Notes under the pieces: model-generated
The model's database searches: none
Seen by the model: only the letters and a program-made list of their open reading frames with translations
What the model was told of the DNA's origin: nothing
Program-made: the position numbers and the translations under genes
Shown: piece after piece, positions 8,311-17,300 of the stretch
Layout of the letters: every line of letters starts with the position of its first letter
How positions within the stretch are numbered: position 1 is the stretch's first letter
DNA from: Symsagittifera roscoffensis
Lineage: Eukaryota; Xenacoelomorpha; Acoela; Convolutidae
DNA: 64,000 bases
NCBI RefSeq assembly: GCF_963678635.1
Contig: NC_087069.1
Coordinates: forward strand, 24,604,303 to 24,668,302
Direction of reading: 5' to 3'

Positions 8311-8625
8311 TCAAGTCGGTTGTGAACAATGTACTTTCTTTTCAGAAAATGTTGCTGTGAATTTATATCCTATAACTGTAGTTGCTCGGGCTTTTGAATA
8401 AAGTGTTGCTATTACATTTGTAGTTTCTATGGCTTGGGGTTCTGTTTCGCACTGTGATACTTGATTTATTGCATACTTGTGTAGTGTTTTTTGTTCGTTT
8501 TCTTCACAATCGTAATGTGTTACTAATAAATCTTGGGGTCCTGTGCGGGGAGAAGGGTTCATGTTTTGATTTGAGATTACTAGAAAAAGGAGTTGGAGAA
8601 AAATTAATAATTTTAGAATATACAT
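8311..8625 (-). CDS. Env-like N-terminal part with signal peptide, 104 aa
   Basis: The ATG at 8625 is followed by a classic signal peptide (ILKLLIFLQLLFLVIS) with a probable cleavage near residue 18, then a Cys-containing mature region (THYDCEENEQ, SQCETEP, KVHCSQ). The ATG lies 10 nt upstream of the stop of the Pro-rich ORF in another frame. The frame ends at TGA 8311-8313, probably because of a 1-nt insertion, since the sequence makes sense when continued in the +1 frame. Confidence 0.55.
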   Translation of the reverse strand: MYILKLLIFLQLLFLVISNQNMNPSPRTGPQDLLVTHYDCEENEQKTLHKYAINQVSQCETEPQAIETTNVIATLYSKARATTVIGYKFTATFSEKKVHCSQPT

Positions 8626-9746
8626 GTGTAGGATAATCCTGAGTATGGGTTATAAAATGTGATGTAACCAATTGTCTTTTTGGTATATCTGTCGTATTTA
8701 TATATTACTTCAGTGGTTATAAATGGTGGTGGTAGTGATTGGGCTGTTATGTTTGGTGGGTTTAATGGGTAGGGATGTTGAGTAATGTTGTTTAATTTAA
8801 CTGTGATTTCAAACTTTAATTGTAAACTGTTTTGTTGGAGTATTTGGATATTGTGATCACGGATATCGTCGTGAATGTCTTGTCGGTATTGCAATTTATT
8901 AAGTGCCCAGTTGTGAAGGCGATTACTTTCTAGATGTTGACCAAATAATGGTGGAGGGGCTGTAAATGTATTCCAATCTAGTCTTAAAGGGATATTTGTT
9001 GATGATTGTTCTCGATATCTGGCGTCGAGATTATTTGGAAAATTTAAGTTAAAAGGTGGTGGTGAAATCTGGCTTATTGATGGTGTTGATGGTAGTGATA
9101 ATGTTTCTGGTAGTGATGAGGATGTTGTTGTATCCGTAGAAATATCTATTGGATCATTGACTAAATTTAGTTCACCTTGTGTAAATGAATGTGTTGTCCA
9201 ATATGGTAGTCGTGATGCCTGGTTTGGGGGGTTAAAGGGATTTTCACGTATTTGTTCAGATGTTGGTGTTGAACCTAAATAATCTGATGGTAAGCTTGAG
9301 GTGCTACGTTGTGAAAGATGCGTAGGGGTTTCTGGTAATATACCAATGGGGTTTTCTGGAGTGTTTTGTGATGGGGATTGAGGTATATCAAAATGAACTC
9401 GGGGATTTTGAAAATTTCTGTTTCGTCGAGGATGTATAATTTGTCTATTTATTTCGACTGTATTTTGGTTTTGACTAGGATTTCTTATTCTACTTAATTC
9501 TTGTGGTAGTGTTGGGTATAAGTTATATGTTGGTTCACTTAGAGGTGCTTGTCGTTGAACTGGTTCTAGTGGTTCTGATAAACGAGCGTGTCGTTCTTCA
9601 AAAGTGTATGGGTTATCTTGAAAGGAAATTCGTGTAGATGTTTGAGGATTTTGGGTAGTTGAAGGTGTTGTTGGGTTATCTTGGGATGATGTCGGTGAAG
9701 ACTGACTTTGTGACTGTTGGGTAGCAATTTTTGATAGCTTTTTGGT
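8613..9746 (-). CDS. Pro/Ser/Thr-rich ORF of 377 codons without ATG
   Basis: My reading shows an open minus-strand frame from just after TAG (9749-9747) to TAA (8615-8613) with no ATG codon in 377. The N-terminal two thirds are low-complexity (Pro, Ser, Thr, Gln, Asn, some Arg). The last about 100 residues are more ordered (LHNWALNKLQYRQD; TTEVIYKYDRYTKK) and end just past the env ATG. Without a start codon it must be reached by splicing or by frameshift from the 62-aa membrane ORF upstream. A possible acceptor (TACCCAACAG) lies inside its first codons at about 9710. I know no homologue. Confidence 0.5.
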   Translation of the reverse strand, partial: TKKLSKIATQQSQSQSSPTSSQDNPTTPSTTQNPQTSTRISFQDNPYTFEERHARLSEPLEPVQRQAPLSEPTYNLYPTLPQELSRIRNPSQNQNTVEINRQIIHPRRNRNFQNPRVHFDIPQSPSQNTPENPIGILPETPTHLSQRSTSSLPSDYLGSTPTSEQIRENPFNPPNQASRLPYWTTHSFTQGELNLVNDPIDISTDTTTSSSLPETLSLPSTPSISQISPPPFNLNFPNNLDARYREQSSTNIPLRLDWNTFTAPPPLFGQHLESNRLHNWALNKLQYRQDIHDDIRDHNIQILQQNSLQLKFEITVKLNNITQHPYPLNPPNITAQSLPPPFITTEVIYKYDRYTKKTIGYITFYNPYSGLSYTCIF

Positions 9747-9754
9747 CTATTCTT

Positions 9755-9943
9755 TTAGTGAAAAAGTTTATGTTTATTATAGTATTCTTCTAAGAAAAGA
9801 ATTAGGAGGATTGTTGCTAGAGCGAATGTGATGATTGCTCTCTTTATACATTTGCATATGGTCAAAATGAGGGATGATAGAAATGTTATGAAAATTACAA
9901 ATAGTAGAAAAATATCAGTTCTACTGAAAATAGTTCGTATCAT
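9755..9943 (-). CDS. Small membrane ORF, 62 aa
   Basis: It starts at ATG 9943 and encodes two hydrophobic segments (FLLFVIFITFLSSLIL and ITFALATILLILFL) around a short Cys/Lys loop (CKCIKR). That is compatible with a two-pass membrane peptide or the signal-anchor exon of the Pro-rich ORF that follows in another frame. TATTTTCAG at about 9932-9924, inside its first codons, is a good 3' splice site, so the spliced downstream RNA may begin at 9923 and the ATG may not be used. Confidence 0.4.
   Translation of the reverse strand: MIRTIFSRTDIFLLFVIFITFLSSLILTICKCIKRAIITFALATILLILFLEEYYNKHKLFH
9924..9932 (-). promoter_or_regulatory. Candidate 3' splice site for the env-region RNA
   Basis: The sense strand reads TATTTTCAG just downstream of the pol region, where retroviruses and errantivirus-like elements splice their env RNA. 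A partner donor in the leader is not clear. AA|GTAAG sites occur at about 19627-19650. Confidence 0.4.
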
Positions 9944-9949
9944 TTAGAC

Positions 9950-10790
9950 AAGTTTTATAAATCGTACCTGTGGATATAATCAAGGGTTTTTGAAAGTTGG
10001 AGAAATAGTTCGAATATAGTGTAGAAAATTTAAAAAATATTACAAAAAATGATTAAGAGTATTAGAAAAGATTCAAGGATATCAAAAAGAAATATTATGA
10101 AAGTTTCAAGTATCGTAAAAATTTGTTTGAGTTTTGTGATAATTTTAGTGACTGTTTGATAGAAGAGCATTTAAGAAATGGCTTCGTGATCGAATATTTT
10201 TTGTTGTTTGGGGCAATTTTCAAGTGTGGTCGGATTATTTATTAGTTTTTTGACAAGTGGGTTGAGTTTTGTAAAAAATTATTGGGGGCAATTTTTATGG
10301 TGATCGGGAGGTCTTCTTTGTCTTTATTTTCATTTGTCAAATGATCTGGGGTATTTTTGAGATTTTTATACTTTAGGCTAAATAAAATGGTCGTTCTTTT
10401 ACTTTAGGCTAATTTAACATATTTGTTTGGGGGATATTTGAGGTCTGAGTTGGGGAAATATTGTTGATCTTTGGTTTATTAGATAAGGGAGGGTTATGAT
10501 ATTATGTTAATATTTATTTTAGTTGTCAAGTTGGAGTGGTTTGCTTATTTTTGACCTGGAGGTCGTAGAGTTATAGTTATAGATATGCCTGGAGTTTAAT
10601 ATTTTTCGTCTAGTTGGTTTGTGTTAAAGTTATAGAAGGTGACGGATTGGATGAATCCTATTGGCTAATTTTGAACTAGAATCGCTGCGTGTTTGTCAGC
10701 ATGTTATCTTGAAAATTGAAAGTGTAAAATGTTTCAGAGGTGCAAAGATTATTAAATGTAGAATTAAAGTTGTTTTTGAAATTCAACTTT
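9950..10790 (-). other. Non-coding gap between pol and the membrane ORF
   Basis: About 840 bp with no sense or antisense frame of note and a strong purine/pyrimidine strand bias. I see no promoter motif or repeat that I can support. Confidence 0.5.
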
Positions 10791-11912
10791 CTATAATATT
10801 TTAGATTGTGGGATGAATAATTTATAATTTTTACGTGGTTGATTTCTAAGTCGTGAAGACTCTCTATGTTCTGATTTGTCGATTTGTTCTTGGGGTATTA
10901 TTTGTTCTGTCAATTTTCTATTTTTTCTTTCTTTTTGAGATGTATTTTGATCTAGATTTTTTGTATTGTTTTTTGTGGTGTTTGATTTTGTATTTTGATT
11001 TCCGAGGTGAATATCATTTTGTTCCTTTGTTATGTTGTCCGTATGTGGGTCATTTTGAATAACTTTTAAACCTGTAAAAGAATATAATTGAGTTAGTTCG
11101 CGGAGTGCGTATTCTTTTGGATAATAAGGTAATAGGTTATTTCGGTGTTGAACGATTTCTTTTTTACCTGAGTCGGTGATTTTATATGTGACATCAGTGG
11201 GTTTTGCAATTATTTGGTATGGTCCTTTACGAAAGGGTTGTAACTTTTTTGAAATTCCTTTTTGAGTATTAAAATTGGGTATTAAAACAAATGTTCCAAT
11301 TTTTAAATCGGAGGCTGGTGTAAAGCGTGAAATTATTTGTTCATTAATATTTTGCCTTTGTAACAACTTTTTTGTTACCTTTTGGTAAATTTCATTGTGT
11401 TTTTTATCTCTGTTTAGAATCCATTCGGTGTGTGTACCGGAGGCTAATTTAAGAATTTGTGGGTGATGAAAATGATCTTCATCGTGTGTATGTAATGGTA
11501 GGTTATAACAAATTGAGTCTTTATTTGGTTGACAATAACCTTGTGCGTTTTTATGAGAGTTTGCTGTAAACATTATTGGTTTGCGTGGCTTTTGGTTAAA
11601 AACCATTTCATATGGTGACATTCCTAAAGTTGTCGTGATTTGTGAATTATATGCTAAGGGAAATAGTTTTACATCTGCTGACCATTCGGTATATCTTGTA
11701 TCATTTCCATTTATGATACATCTGAGATATTCTTGTAATGAACGGTTCATACCTTCGACTAAGCCGTTTGTCCAAGGTGCGTGAGATGTACGTGGTTTGT
11801 GTTTAATGTTATACAAATGACATAGTGTGATGATTTCATTATTTATGAATTCTGTACCGTTGTCTGTAACTAAAATTTCTGGTAGTCCGAATTTTGCTAT
11901 CCAGTGTTCATA
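10791..11912 (-). CDS. pol: Integrase, C-terminal half (second Asp, Glu and C-terminal domain)
   Basis: This frame is open from above 11912 and has its first ATG at 11816. It carries the second catalytic Asp in VTDNGTEF and, exactly 35 residues later, the Glu in NGLVEGMNRSLQEYL, completing a D,35-E core. The C-terminal domain (FRKGPYQIIAKP, VQHRNNLLPYYP) is followed by a hydrophilic Asn/Lys/Gln-rich tail ending in a basic motif (SSRLRNQPRKNY). No chromodomain is visible. It lies in the same frame as RT but in the +1 frame relative to the integrase N-half, so the protein is split in this copy. Confidence 0.88.
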   Translation of the reverse strand, partial: YEHWIAKFGLPEILVTDNGTEFINNEIITLCHLYNIKHKPRTSHAPWTNGLVEGMNRSLQEYLRCIINGNDTRYTEWSADVKLFPLAYNSQITTTLGMSPYEMVFNQKPRKPIMFTANSHKNAQGYCQPNKDSICYNLPLHTHDEDHFHHPQILKLASGTHTEWILNRDKKHNEIYQKVTKKLLQRQNINEQIISRFTPASDLKIGTFVLIPNFNTQKGISKKLQPFRKGPYQIIAKPTDVTYKITDSGKKEIVQHRNNLLPYYPKEYALRELTQLYSFTGLKVIQNDPHTDNITKEQNDIHLGNQNTKSNTTKNNTKNLDQNTSQKERKNRKLTEQIIPQEQIDKSEHRESSRLRNQPRKNYKLFIPQSKIL

Positions 11913-12711
11913 GTGTTGTGTAAGCGTAATAAGCGTTACAATGTGGTACTGGGTTAAGTGCTACATAATGTGTAAATGCGTCAACAATTACCATGATGTA
12001 GGAGTTTCCTTCTGATGAGGGTGAAATTGGTCCTTTGGTATCAAATGAGATACGATGATTAAAGTACAAACTTTGTCCTTTAAAATCTTGTTTTTGTGCT
12101 ATTTGCTTTTGATTTGGGTAAGGTTTATTCAGTTGACATACTATACAGTCATTGCATAGTACTTTTATCCAAATTGGTGCATTTGGGAAATAAAAGTTTT
12201 GTACAAAATTTGAATATGTTTTTTCTGATCCAGAGTGTCCTTTAATATTTTGTGTATGTGAAATATTAAAAGCTATAAGAATCATACTTAAAGCGAGACA
12301 GGGAACTGTAGATTCATTTAGTTTGTATTCTAGAAGGTCTGTGTTTTCGTTAATTGTTGTATTATTGAATTTTCGAAAATATCGGAGGAGTGTTTTGTTT
12401 CCTAGAATAGTTGAATCTGCTTTAATAGGTTTAGTTTTATATTTGTGCCATGATTTCAGTTGTCGAATTACTGGGTCAAGGTTTTGATATTGTTTCAGTG
12501 TTGAAATTGTAATTGTTTCTGTTGGGGGGAGAGCAATGTTTTCAATTTCTAATTTAGATAAGGGTATTGTGTCAAGTGGGTCATGAAGGTCAAAAACTTG
12601 ATTTATTGTGTATTTTGAATCGTTTGTTTGTGGTCCTGATAAGTTTATTTTATCAGTTAAATTTTCTTTTTCAATTAGTGGAAAATGGTCTTTTTTAGGC
12701 GGGTGTTGTTT
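11908..12711 (-). CDS. pol: Integrase, N-terminal half (HHCC zinc finger and first Asp)
   Basis: This 267-codon frame is entered by a -1 shift from RT-RNase H; its first ATG is at 12285. A linker is followed by an HHCC finger (His in SHTQNIKGHSG, Cys in LCNDCIVCQ), then the first catalytic Asp in SFDTKGPI and the strand VIVDAFTHYVAL. It ends at TGA 11908-11910, where the homologous sequence continues in the +1 frame. The finger binds the LTR ends and the core catalyses strand transfer. A shift in and a shift back around the same half argue for two indels, or consensus errors, rather than recoding. Confidence 0.85.
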   Translation of the reverse strand, partial: KQHPPKKDHFPLIEKENLTDKINLSGPQTNDSKYTINQVFDLHDPLDTIPLSKLEIENIALPPTETITISTLKQYQNLDPVIRQLKSWHKYKTKPIKADSTILGNKTLLRYFRKFNNTTINENTDLLEYKLNESTVPCLALSMILIAFNISHTQNIKGHSGSEKTYSNFVQNFYFPNAPIWIKVLCNDCIVCQLNKPYPNQKQIAQKQDFKGQSLYFNHRISFDTKGPISPSSEGNSYIMVIVDAFTHYVALNPVPHCNAYYAYTTL

Positions 12712-14327
12712 TTAATTCTTTTTTGTTGGGTGTTATTTTTTATCCATTGTGAATATGGGATTGGTTTAAAAGTTGATGTTCCAAGTAGATCAACTTCATA
12801 GTGATTATTTTGACAATCTAAATAAAGTGGGAAGTGTTGTAGATTGTTTATTTGTGATTGTTCAACGTCAGTTTTTACTGCATATTTGCATTCCAATCGG
12901 GGTGATGTTTCATTTTCTGCAAGGTAGAATTTTATGTTTTTGGGTATTTCGACTGTGGTTTTACGTGTAAGTAATTCAGGTGGCGTATTTCGACTTAATG
13001 TGTCTGGTAATGCAAGATTTTTTCCTGCGGTCCAAACTATATGTAAGTTTGGGAATTTCATTAAAATGAGTTGAAATCTATAAACTCGTTGGTTTGGATT
13101 AGACTTTTGTGTAAAAAGAAAGATGATTGGTTTATGGTCTGTGAATAGAACTGTGGGATGTTTTGATCCAAGTATCAGAAATTCGTATTCTGTTAGTGTA
13201 TATATTATGGCTGTACATTCTCTCATTAGAGTTGAGAGTCGTAGCTCTGCTTGAGTGAATAATCGAGAATTTGCTGATATGAGGTTCATTTTATTTGTAC
13301 TATTATGTGATTGTAATAATGCTGCGCCGATGCCAAAGTTCGAAGCATCGCACATTGCATAAAATGGTTGATTTGAATCTGGAATTGTGTTTGAAATTTG
13401 TTCAGTTAGAAGTTTTTTAATTTCTTCAAATCGTGCTTGATGTTCTGTATTCCATTCAAAATTATTTTGTTGTCTAAGTATGTTATAGAATGGTCGTAGA
13501 TATAATTGCATTTTATAAACATATTTGCTTAAAAAGTTTAACATTCCAAGGAATTCTTGGATTTTCTTTTTATTTGTTGGTGGTTGGAGTTTTTGAATAG
13601 CGTCTATACGTGATTTCAATGGAGTGATTGTTTTTCTTTCTATATTATGTCCTAAGAATTTAACTTTTGTCAAAAAGAAGTGTGATTTATCGGGGGCGGC
13701 CTTCAGATTTTCGTTCTGAAGTATTTGGTGATATTGTTCTAAAACATTGAACATTTCCTCTTTTGTCTGTGATTGCATAAAAACATCGTCTAAATAGGTG
13801 ATTGCATTTTTCTTGAGTATTAGTGGTCGAAAAATTTTGCTCATAAAAGCTGAAAATGCTGCTGGTCCTATGGATATTCCATAGAATAAGCGGTTGAATT
13901 CGTACTGTTGGTTTCCAATAACAAATTGTGTTAAGCGTCGTGATTGTTCATCTAATGGCATTTGATTATATGCACTACTCATATCGGCGGTGGTAAAGTA
14001 TTTTCCGTTTATTTTTGTTAAAATAACTTGTATTGGTTCAATGGGCCAATTACACTTTGATTCATCTATTAGTGAGTTGAGGTATCTAGCATCGAGAACA
14101 ATTTTTAATGATTCTCCTTTGGCTAGAATGATAACAGGGTTGATAAATGTGTTGCCTTTTGGTTGTTCTTCTTTGTTTACTGGTGATATAATGTTGTATT
14201 GTTCTAAAATGTCGAGTAATCTGTTTACTTTATCGTGTAAGTGAATTGGTACTTTACTTGCTCTTTGTTTTTGAAAACTGCGTCTGGTTTTAATGGGAGA
14301 TGTAGTGATGAGCTGATTTTGCCAACA
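12675..14327 (-). CDS. pol: Reverse transcriptase-RNase H
   Basis: The frame is open for 550 codons from just after TGA 14330-14328 to TAA 12675; the first ATG (13982) is internal. RT motifs appear in order: KVPIHL, a palm strand KIVLDARYLN, FTTADMSSAYNQMPL with the first catalytic Asp, FVIGNQQYEFNRLFYG, YLDD (13796-13785) and FLGHNI. RNase H follows with the DAS motif (FYAMCDASNFGIGAALL), RECTAI and FTDHKPI, then a linker. It is made as a -1 frameshift extension of Gag-PR, overlapping it by about 100 nt. A possible A AAA AAG slip site at 12696-12690 leads to the integrase frame. Confidence 0.93.
   Translation of the reverse strand, partial: CWQNQLITTSPIKTRRSFQKQRASKVPIHLHDKVNRLLDILEQYNIISPVNKEEQPKGNTFINPVIILAKGESLKIVLDARYLNSLIDESKCNWPIEPIQVILTKINGKYFTTADMSSAYNQMPLDEQSRRLTQFVIGNQQYEFNRLFYGISIGPAAFSAFMSKIFRPLILKKNAITYLDDVFMQSQTKEEMFNVLEQYHQILQNENLKAAPDKSHFFLTKVKFLGHNIERKTITPLKSRIDAIQKLQPPTNKKKIQEFLGMLNFLSKYVYKMQLYLRPFYNILRQQNNFEWNTEHQARFEEIKKLLTEQISNTIPDSNQPFYAMCDASNFGIGAALLQSHNSTNKMNLISANSRLFTQAELRLSTLMRECTAIIYTLTEYEFLILGSKHPTVLFTDHKPIIFLFTQKSNPNQRVYRFQLILMKFPNLHIVWTAGKNLALPDTLSRNTPPELLTRKTTVEIPKNIKFYLAENETSPRLECKYAVKTDVEQSQINNLQHFPLYLDCQNNHYEVDLLGTSTFKPIPYSQWIKNNTQQKRIKNNTRLKKTIFH
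12690..12696 (-). promoter_or_regulatory. A AAA AAG heptamer at the RNase H/integrase frame change
   Basis: Near the end of the RT-RNase H frame the codons are CTA AAA AAG. The heptamer A AAA AAG has the correct phase for -1 slippage, and the -1 frame is the integrase frame. A six-A run is also a common indel site, so this may be a mutation. Confidence 0.35.
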
Positions 14328-17300
14328 TCAAATTTGGATGTTGCATAGACTGATGAATATTTAATTAGCTGTTTTGCTAGTTTTTCAAATTCGTCTTGTG
14401 TTATTTGTGAATGTTGGAAATTAAACATTGTTAAAAATTTCTGTTGACTCTCTGTGTAGTTACTTATGTTGAATGTAGGTTTGAAATATGGGGTTTTTGT
14501 GAAATAATCCGTATTTCTGTTTTCGTTTATTATTATACTATTTATAGATAATTCTTCATTAAGAATTGTGGATTGGCAAATATCTAGTAATTGGAGTATA
14601 TTATTTACACGATATGCTTTTTCGTGTATTGGTGATATTGTAGCGTTGGTTTCGCAATAGCCTAAAAGTCCTAAAGGTAATGTTACTTGGTAAGGTGTAT
14701 TGTTGTATACATGTAAGGAAATAATATCTGAATTCGAGTTTTTCAAATATTTTATTGATGAGATTGTGATTTTGAAAAATTTATGAATAGGTTTGAATTC
14801 AAAATCTGACATATAAAATTTTTGTTTGTTTTGTTTTTTATCATATTGGTGAACTTGCTTTATTGAAAAATTATAGATGTTTCCTGATAGTGGTTTCAGG
14901 TGTTTTCTTTGTTGGTTATATATTGGATAAAACTTTGAAAAGAATGGTGGTTGTTTATTTAATCTTTGAAAAAATGTTAGGGATGTGTCTTTTGTTTTTG
15001 TATATTTATCTTTGATTAATATTTTACTATTCAAGATGTTTATTGTTGGTATATATTTAGAGATAAATGGTATTCCAATGATATTGTGTTTAATATCAGT
15101 GATATGGAATATTTGTTTAAATGGTTTGGTTAAAATTTTGTTTTGCTCCATTGTTCTTGTGGGGAGAAGAAATAATTGAATTTTTCCGTAGTTTATTAAT
15201 GTTGATCCTTGTGCTGTTGCTAGTTTGCTGGAGGTTTCAAGAGGTGTTAGCTTTGGGTGTAAGGTTTTTATTTCATTCCATGTGGGAATGTTTATTATAT
15301 TTGATTCTGCTCCTGAATCAATTAAAAAATCAATTTCAAGATCTGGTGGTTGAAATTCTTTGCTTCTTGGACTTTCTAAAAGAAATGGTATTGTCCAAAT
15401 TTTTTCTCTGGGTTGTTCTTTTTGTATGTTTTGATAGATGTGATTTGTATTCAAGCATTTTGTTTTTTCGTTCTCATTGGGTTGATTTGTAGTATTAATT
15501 TCATTAGTTTTTTGTGTCGTCGGTGTGGAATGGACGGGTTCAATATAATAATTGTGAAGGAGTTCTGATTGATTCTCATATATGTGTGATGAAAAAGGTT
15601 GTTCATATATAACAGGTTCAAAGTCATTTTCGACTTTTATCATATTGATGGAGAGAGTGTTTTCTGCATCGCTTTCTGAATCTGATGATCCACAGTTTAT
15701 TTGATTGAGTTGTAACGTATCAGTTACTGTGTCATCAATACCTGGAGGGTCTGATGTTGTTTCTGGATTAGATTGTACTTGATTAATATGTCTTTGATGT
15801 TTAGGTGTATTACTTCTGTGGCGATTATTAGAATTATTATAGTTATTATTATTCCGGTGTGGTGATTGGGAATAATTTCTATAACGATTATTATAACTTG
15901 AGTGTCGATTTTGTGAATTATTTCGCGATCTATTTTGGTAATTATTGTTTGGTCTGTTATAGTTCGATCTATTATATGAATTATTCCTTGATTGATTGTT
16001 CGGGTAATTCTGGTTTCGGTTGTTTGAATAACTTCTATTCCGATTATTGGAGTAGTTTCTATTCCTATTGTATGATGAATTTCGTGATTGATTGTTTGGG
16101 TAGTAATTATTTCTTGATTGGGAATTAGATCTAGAAACAAATCGTTGTGTATTTGAATTTGATCTGGAATAGTTATTTCGACTATTTGGTCTATTGTAGT
16201 GATTTTGTGATGAATTTTGCGTGTTTCTTCGTTCTGGTGATCTTCCTCTATAACTTGAGTTATATGGTGATTGATTTCTTGTATAATTTGTATTGTTCGG
16301 GAGTGGTTTTCCTGAACTGTTATTGCTGTAGACTGTTTTGTTCGGTAGATTTTGATCTTTTTTCATGTATTGGTAGAATGATTTATTTGGTTCTTTATAT
16401 TTTTGAGGTTTATTTTGATTGTCTTGCTGTTTTTGTCTACATTCAGAAATACTATGTCCGTATCGTCGGCAATAATTACACCATTTTTTGAAAGATGGTT
16501 TGCCTTTAAAGTTTGGGTGTTTTTCGTAAATATTGAGTATTTCAGTGATTTTTTCAACGAGGTCTGCATCTGATTCCTGTATATTGTTTATATTTGTGGA
16601 AGCTGTTTCAATTCTGTTAACGTATTGTAATTTCAGATTTTCCGTTTCTTCGAGTTTCATTGTGATTTCTGCTTGTTCTAGTTTGTCTACTAGTTTTCGA
16701 AAATCTAAATCGGGTTCTCGAATTGACGAAGGATGGGATGCTCTCTTTTTTATTGCTATTTTCCTTAATTGTGGTGTTAAGGTCATCATTAAGAATTCTG
16801 TCATCTTTGTGTTTTTATAGTCATGTGTATTTAATGAATATGCTTTTCGAACTAGTGTTTCGATTCGTACTGCTAATTGCTTGATGGTTTCGTTTGGTAA
16901 TCTGCGAATTTCATTACATAAAACTCTTTGTTGTTGTTTGTTTCTTTCGGAGTCAAACATTTTTGAAAATTCTTGTGTAAACCTTTTCCAATTTGATTTT
17001 ATTTCTATAGGCAATACTGAAAACCATTTTTGGGCTGCGCCATCTAGAGTTGTTTGTATTAACGCTGTGCGTCGATGTATCCAGTTTTGATGTAGTGGCG
17101 TATTAATTGGTTCAGGTCCTATATTTAAAATCAAATTTGCTGTGACTGCATTTAAATAGTCTTCTACAGAATATTCAGGGTCTGTTCCTGTGAATACCAT
17201 TAAAGGTTTAGTTGATGTTATTGATGATCCACCCATAAGGTATGGATTCATCGTCATTTGTAATGATTCTGCTGCATTTGGCATTTGAGAAAAATTTGAA

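Larger units (their letters stand above)
6030..8625 (-). pseudogene. env: Env-like glycoprotein gene, interrupted by a frameshift and a stop
   Basis: The gene spans 2,596 bp with a capacity of about 865 codons. It opens with a signal peptide (ATG 8625) and ends in a membrane-anchored half. Two breaks are seen. The frame ending at TGA 8311 continues at once in the +1 frame (8310 downward), and an in-frame TAA lies at 7587-7589, after which the same frame runs on to 6030. The env-like call rests on position after pol, an N-terminal signal peptide, clustered Cys in the ectodomain, and a C-terminal transmembrane segment followed by a long Pro/Gln-rich tail. The fusion class could not be assigned. 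In this copy a full-length envelope cannot be made without recoding. Confidence 0.65.

Noticed and set aside
15724-16140. 138-codon minus frame inside gag (Ile/Thr-rich)
   Set aside because: Out-of-frame reading of the Arg/Asn/Ser/Tyr repeat region; it reflects the repeat, not a gene.
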